DNA of 64,000 nucleotides, taken from Druceiella hillmani (lineage: Eukaryota > Arthropoda > Insecta > Lepidoptera > Hepialidae). The translations under genes and the position numbers were made by a program. Where the stretch lies: contig JAYKKI010000009.1 of NCBI GenBank assembly GCA_039881145.1, forward strand, positions 10,232,001-10,296,000, given 5' to 3'. Position 1 is the stretch's first letter; each line of letters opens with the position of its first letter. Shown piece after piece: positions 60,740 through 64,000 of this stretch. The notes under the pieces are model-generated. The model saw only the letters and a program-made list of their open reading frames with translations, searched no databases and had not been told where the DNA came from.

Positions 60740-60980
60740 AGATTCCCATAATCCACCAAAACTCTTTATATTAGATTCCCATGATCCACAAAAAAACTGG
60801 AATCATTTTCCATTCAATATGTCTACCATTAAGAATACTTTAATACAGAATGAAATTCAAATTCAATCAAAAAATTTATAAAGCTCATTTAAATGCATCT
60901 TAGCACCTATAAAATTAGTACCACTATCAGAATATAAATATTAAACCGGACTGCACCGTGAAATAAAAGGACTAAAAGTT
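60740..60980 (-). pseudogene. BEL/Pao integrase fragment
   Basis: On the minus strand the integrase core motif SDSGTNFIGA (near 60,903-60,932) includes the second catalytic aspartate, followed by MHLNELYKFFD and, in degraded form, the G.LWE motif (WESNIKS). The WESNIK-coding segment is duplicated in tandem (60,726-60,757 and 60,758-60,789, period 32 bp), which shifts the frame. Stops occur elsewhere. The reverse transcriptase, RNase H and the N-terminal integrase parts that should lie at higher coordinates are absent. Confidence 0.85.
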
Positions 60981-61750
60981 ACAAGAATTCATTAGAGATT
61001 AAATAAAAAATTACATCAATTAAATGGTTATAATTACCATCAAACAAAAAATATTTAAAACTTTTTTGGCTTATCTTATAAATTCAAGAAGAAAATAATG
61101 CTTTATATTTCCTTAAAAAAAATACAAGTCAAAAAAATATCTCCCATCACTTGACTTTCCTATAAAGGGCAAGTTAAAAAAAATTACGAAAATATATATC
61201 TCAGATATTTTGACTTCCCTGCAAAGTACAAGTCAAAACAATATCTTAAATATATCTAAGATATAAGTAAGCATTATACGTGTCGTAAAGAGATAACATT
61301 TATCCTAAAGAGATATGTGTTATTAAAGAGATATAAATGATATCAGTTTCAATTCGCGCACGAAACAAATTAAATAATTTACATAACAACGATAAAAAAT
61401 AACTTCGTATTATCAACGTAAGGTTGTCTCTACTACTTAAAATACTAATTAAACAAATCCTTTTTGAGAAAAACTACGAAACCAATATATATTGTAAAAG
61501 TTACTGGCAGCTCCAGTTTTTTAAAAATGTTCGAATATGAAAAATTCATATTAATGTATGATATGACAAGCCGCTTTTATTCAATTATTCTATTCAACGG
61601 AACACAAGAATGTTATATCTGATATCGTTTTTTAAAACATATATTCTATTTTTAACTTACCGTTGATAGAACATTTTATAATCGAAATTATTACCATGGC
61701 GGTCATCAAATCTATTTATATATGCATGCCTTCTTTCCATTCCATGTATA
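60981..61750. other. Degenerate segment in place of pol
   Basis: AT-rich sequence with short repeats ('aaagagata' at about 61,287, 61,308 and 61,325; 'cttgactttcc' and 'ttgacttccc' near 61,150 and 61,210). No reverse transcriptase or RNase H motif is legible, so most of pol has been deleted or replaced. Confidence 0.45.
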
Positions 61751-62121
61751 TTAGAATTTAATTAAAGTTTTTAAATCTCGACTATGATACTGCCTTGAAA
61801 TAGACTCAAAGAAATAAATTTTATATTTATTTCTATTATGTTTGTGTGATTTTATATTATCGTGTGAAACATAAGTATGCCTATCGATACTGATAATTTT
61901 ATTAATCTGACAGTTGGGCAATGAAGTGTTATTAACAGAATTGCTAACGCGGACACTTTTAAGACTATCACTAAATTGTGTGACTCTTGGAATATATCTA
62001 GGTCCAATAAGACTCTTGTAAGACGATGAAGCAATAGAATACTTTTCATTCTCAAATCGAGGTACAGACGAATCAACCAAATTTCTATATTACGTATTAC
62101 AATCCGTTTTCCGTAATACAA
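61751..62121 (-). pseudogene. BEL/Pao region after the protease, degenerate
   Basis: Two overlapping minus-strand frames (61,751-62,080 and 61,852-62,121) are open. The second shares the frame of the protease fragment. Fragments such as SLPNCQINKIISIDRH sit where the protease-to-RT linker should be, but no firm motif is legible. Assigned by position only. Confidence 0.4.
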
Positions 62122-62271
62122 TCGACAAAATATGCGTAAATATGATATTTCTTTTTCGGATAAACACGAGATCCAATTTCGAAATTGACACCGCCAGTAA
62201 TTGGACGTGACGATGAACCAATCCCTTGCACAAACGTATTGTTTAAAGGAGTTATTGGTAAATAAAGTTTT

Positions 62272-62568
62272 TTACAACACTTTGTCGTGATTTAAATGGT
62301 TTTGTGAATCATTATCAATCAAACATCTTATTAAAATTATTTTATTATTCGTTTTTGCAAAAACTTCTGCTGTTGATGATAAAATATTATTATTCGGTTT
62401 AATCTCGGCACTCAACGATACCGCCGAATCATTTGGTCGTTGCGATAAGTTACTATCGTTGGAATTTTCCAAACGAGTGACTCGCGATGATGTTCTATTA
62501 TCGGAATTCATATTCAACGTATGTATATGTGCGTTTGAATTTATTTTATTTTCTTTACCAGAATGCAA
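62272..62568 (-). pseudogene. BEL/Pao aspartic protease fragment
   Basis: The frame ends with IILIRCLIDNDSQNHLNHDK. LIDNDSQ (62,292-62,325 region) corresponds to the LLDxGS/SQ active-site loop of retroviral-type aspartic proteases of this group, with the catalytic D kept. The G of DSG/DTG is replaced by D, so activity is doubtful. The serine- and asparagine-rich N-terminal part resembles the variable linker between gag and protease. It is in the same frame as the zinc knuckle ORF, separated by stops. Confidence 0.65.
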
Positions 62569-62667
62569 TAATATATGATGTCATCTTCCCCATAATTCCC
62601 AGAGAAAATTTGTATTGACTATTCAAGTGCAAACCTCGTAAATAATTTACAAAAAGATTTTGCAAAT

Positions 62668-62901
62668 TCATAACGCACTTGTGGTGATGTTAAATTCTGA
62701 ACAAACTGAAATCAAATGATCAGAATTGTTACAAAACAAACAAGAATTTATGTTATTTGACGAAAATTTTGAAATATCTTTACTTTGACTATTGGCCATA
62801 CAATATTTGCTCAACCGAGCACGCAATGGCCTATTATTCAAAAAAATATTTGAACGCGAGGACTTATCGATAACCGTACTTATCGACTGGACTGAATTCA
62901 A
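62668..62901 (-). pseudogene. BEL/Pao gag zinc-knuckle fragment
   Basis: The minus-strand frame contains CLFCNNSDHLISVC at 62,701-62,742, a CX2CX4HX4C zinc knuckle that binds nucleic acid in Gag proteins. Serine- and basic-rich residues precede it. It is out of frame by two bases with the gag fragment upstream (62,955-63,209). Confidence 0.8.
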
Positions 62902-62954
62902 TTGTTATAGCGTACCAAATCTTGACTTGGTCTTGCGCGAAAATGATTAAATCA

Positions 62955-63757
62955 TTACACGAAACGATTACGAACTAATAATTCGAATGCTTGAACAGTT
63001 TCTGAATCTAATTTTCTCAGAGCACAATGTAAGAGAATAAAATATAATAAATTATCGAACTTCAGTTGATTTAACGCAGAGATCGATGCCGAAAATTTTT
63101 CAATGAAGGAATCAAGACTCTCTGCATTATTTGTACAACCTTTAGAATCCAATATATTTTTTAAATAAAGCGTTCCCAATGCACGACTATCTTGGCATTT
63201 TTTAACCAATTATTCCCAAATTATCGGATACGTTTCTAGTGTTGGTACAATACCAGCGATAACCTTCAAAGCGCTTTCAGTTAGTTTACCCACTAAATAT
63301 TGTACGCGTTATGAGTCGATTAATCTATTATTGTCATGAATATTTTATTTGAATGACTCATAAAATTTTGGCCAATGTGCCATTTTTCCATCGAAAGTAG
63401 GTAACTCAATCGGCGGTAATTTAATAATACATTTCGAATCATCATTTGCTAATTTATTCGGAAGTACGGCTAGTATAAAATCTTGTCCCGAATATGTTTA
63501 ACACCTAAATACAAGTCATCAAAGGCGTCTAAAACACTATAATTAGATATGCTATTGGGGTTTCATTCCTAATTCATGGTCAAAAATGTTTTCCATAGTT
63601 TCGAACTGATTTTTCATCTCATCCAACATATCTGACTGATGAAAGAATATTTCGTTGCTTCGTAAGTCTTTATTCCTAATAAAAGATTGTGTAACTGTGT
63701 CATTCGCGCAAACAAACGTTCCTTTCTTGTAGTTAATATCAAAAATTGTTTATCCAT
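62955..63757 (-). pseudogene. BEL/Pao gag N-terminal and capsid-like region (DUF1759)
   Basis: A plausible start ATG lies at 63,757, giving a basic coiled N-terminus (MDKQFLILTTRKERLFARM) that frameshifts near 63,665 and stops. Further on LPPIELPTFDGKMAHWPKF (about 63,370-63,419) is the signature of DUF1759, a capsid-like domain of Pao gag. QYLVGKLTESALKVI follows, then the 62,955-63,209 frame with LDSFIEKFSASISAL and a final ETVQAFEL. At least two frameshifts and several stops break the gene. The domain order confirms a minus-strand element whose 5' LTR is to the right. Confidence 0.85.
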
Positions 63758-63784
63758 CTTGAGAAAGAAACTTATTATAAATAT

Positions 63785-63934
63785 GAAATATATTTAATTA
63801 AATTGGCGAAAAAAATTCTTAAAAATCTCTGAAATGCACTAAACAATTAATAAATGAGAAAATTTAAATAAAATATATTCAATTAAACTAGCGAAATAAA
63901 ATTCTTAAAAATCTCTGAAATTTGTTTAACAATT
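63785..63934. repeat. 85-bp-period tandem duplication upstream of gag
   Basis: Copies at 63,785-63,849 and 63,870-63,934 share 'attcttaaaaatctctgaaa' and the preceding 'aaatatatt.aattaaa'. They lie in the leader between the expected 5' LTR or primer-binding site and the gag start. No recognisable tRNA primer site was found. Confidence 0.75.
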
Positions 63935-64000
63935 CTACGAATTTTCAATATCGTAATAACTATTATATATGTGTATATCAATTTACATATAATAATCTCA
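63935..64000. other. Right edge, possibly entering the 5' leader or LTR
   Basis: AT-rich sequence. The 5' LTR of the BEL/Pao element would be expected here or just outside the window, but nothing matches the putative 3' LTR at 59.8-60.46 kb. Confidence 0.3.

Noticed and set aside
1..64000. CRISPR array, operon, prophage or other prokaryotic system
   Set aside because: No regularly spaced direct repeats, no dense coding and clear eukaryotic transposon content.

Overview
The window reads as gene-poor, strongly AT-rich nuclear DNA from an insect, most likely a moth, butterfly or close relative. No bacterial signs are present: there are no operons, no long intact ORFs and no rRNA or tRNA cluster. 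Instead there are (TA)n microsatellites and decayed insect transposons. The lepidopteran reading is inference from recalled repeat motifs: a tail with a 'tacggaacc' end and 'ttatgttagcttcacttgt', an 'accgacttcaaaaaa' inverted-end element, and RTE-type LINE ends of the 'ggagacc...cagcag' kind.

I find no convincing intact host gene. The recognisable coding DNA is all transposon-derived and broken: a 5'-truncated Jockey/CR1-like LINE on + (about 21.34-23.71 kb); an RTE-clade LINE remnant on + (about 6.8 kb); a mariner transposase relic on + (about 38.3-39.1 kb); a Tc1/mariner-superfamily element on - with both terminal inverted repeats and TA target duplications still visible (53,591-54,897); a hAT transposase C-terminus on + (about 58.3-58.53 kb); and an internally deleted BEL/Pao LTR retrotransposon on - that runs off the right edge (about 59.8-64.0 kb). 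Two weak host-like candidates are a 90-residue ORF with a signal-peptide-like start behind a TATA box (1,468-1,740) and a 73-base exon-like island with a strong polypyrimidine tract (27,216-27,288).

Layout. 0-7 kb: hairpin element copy A, the small ORF, a composite inverted-end repeat (3.15-4.18 kb), a 115-bp fold-back and the RTE relic. 7-21 kb: an RTE tail, TA microsatellites, a 243-bp-period tandem duplication, and two inverted copies of a 390-bp dispersed repeat. 21-24.3 kb: the LINE and hairpin copy B. 24.3-37 kb: mostly plain AT-rich sequence with hairpin copy C (with a 15-bp target duplication), the exon-like island and the end of a second composite element. 37-47 kb: the mariner relic, a Z-DNA-prone tract and a direct repeat pair. 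47-55 kb: a nested tandem and inverted repeat block, perfect palindromes and the Tc1/mariner element. 55-64 kb: an inverted repeat around a TA microsatellite, the hAT relic and BEL/Pao.

The most unusual theme is the number of long, perfect or near-perfect inverted repeats with tiny loops (arms of 17-66 bp at 430-606, 19,896-19,978, 45,136-45,174, 49,853-49,902, 51,635-51,668 and 54,522-54,568). At least one is demonstrably a snap-back copy made inside transposase sequence. The three-copy hairpin family (A 392-606, B about 24,125-24,266, C 30,848-30,981) looks like a small, possibly undescribed retroposon whose ends fold back to the same base in two copies.
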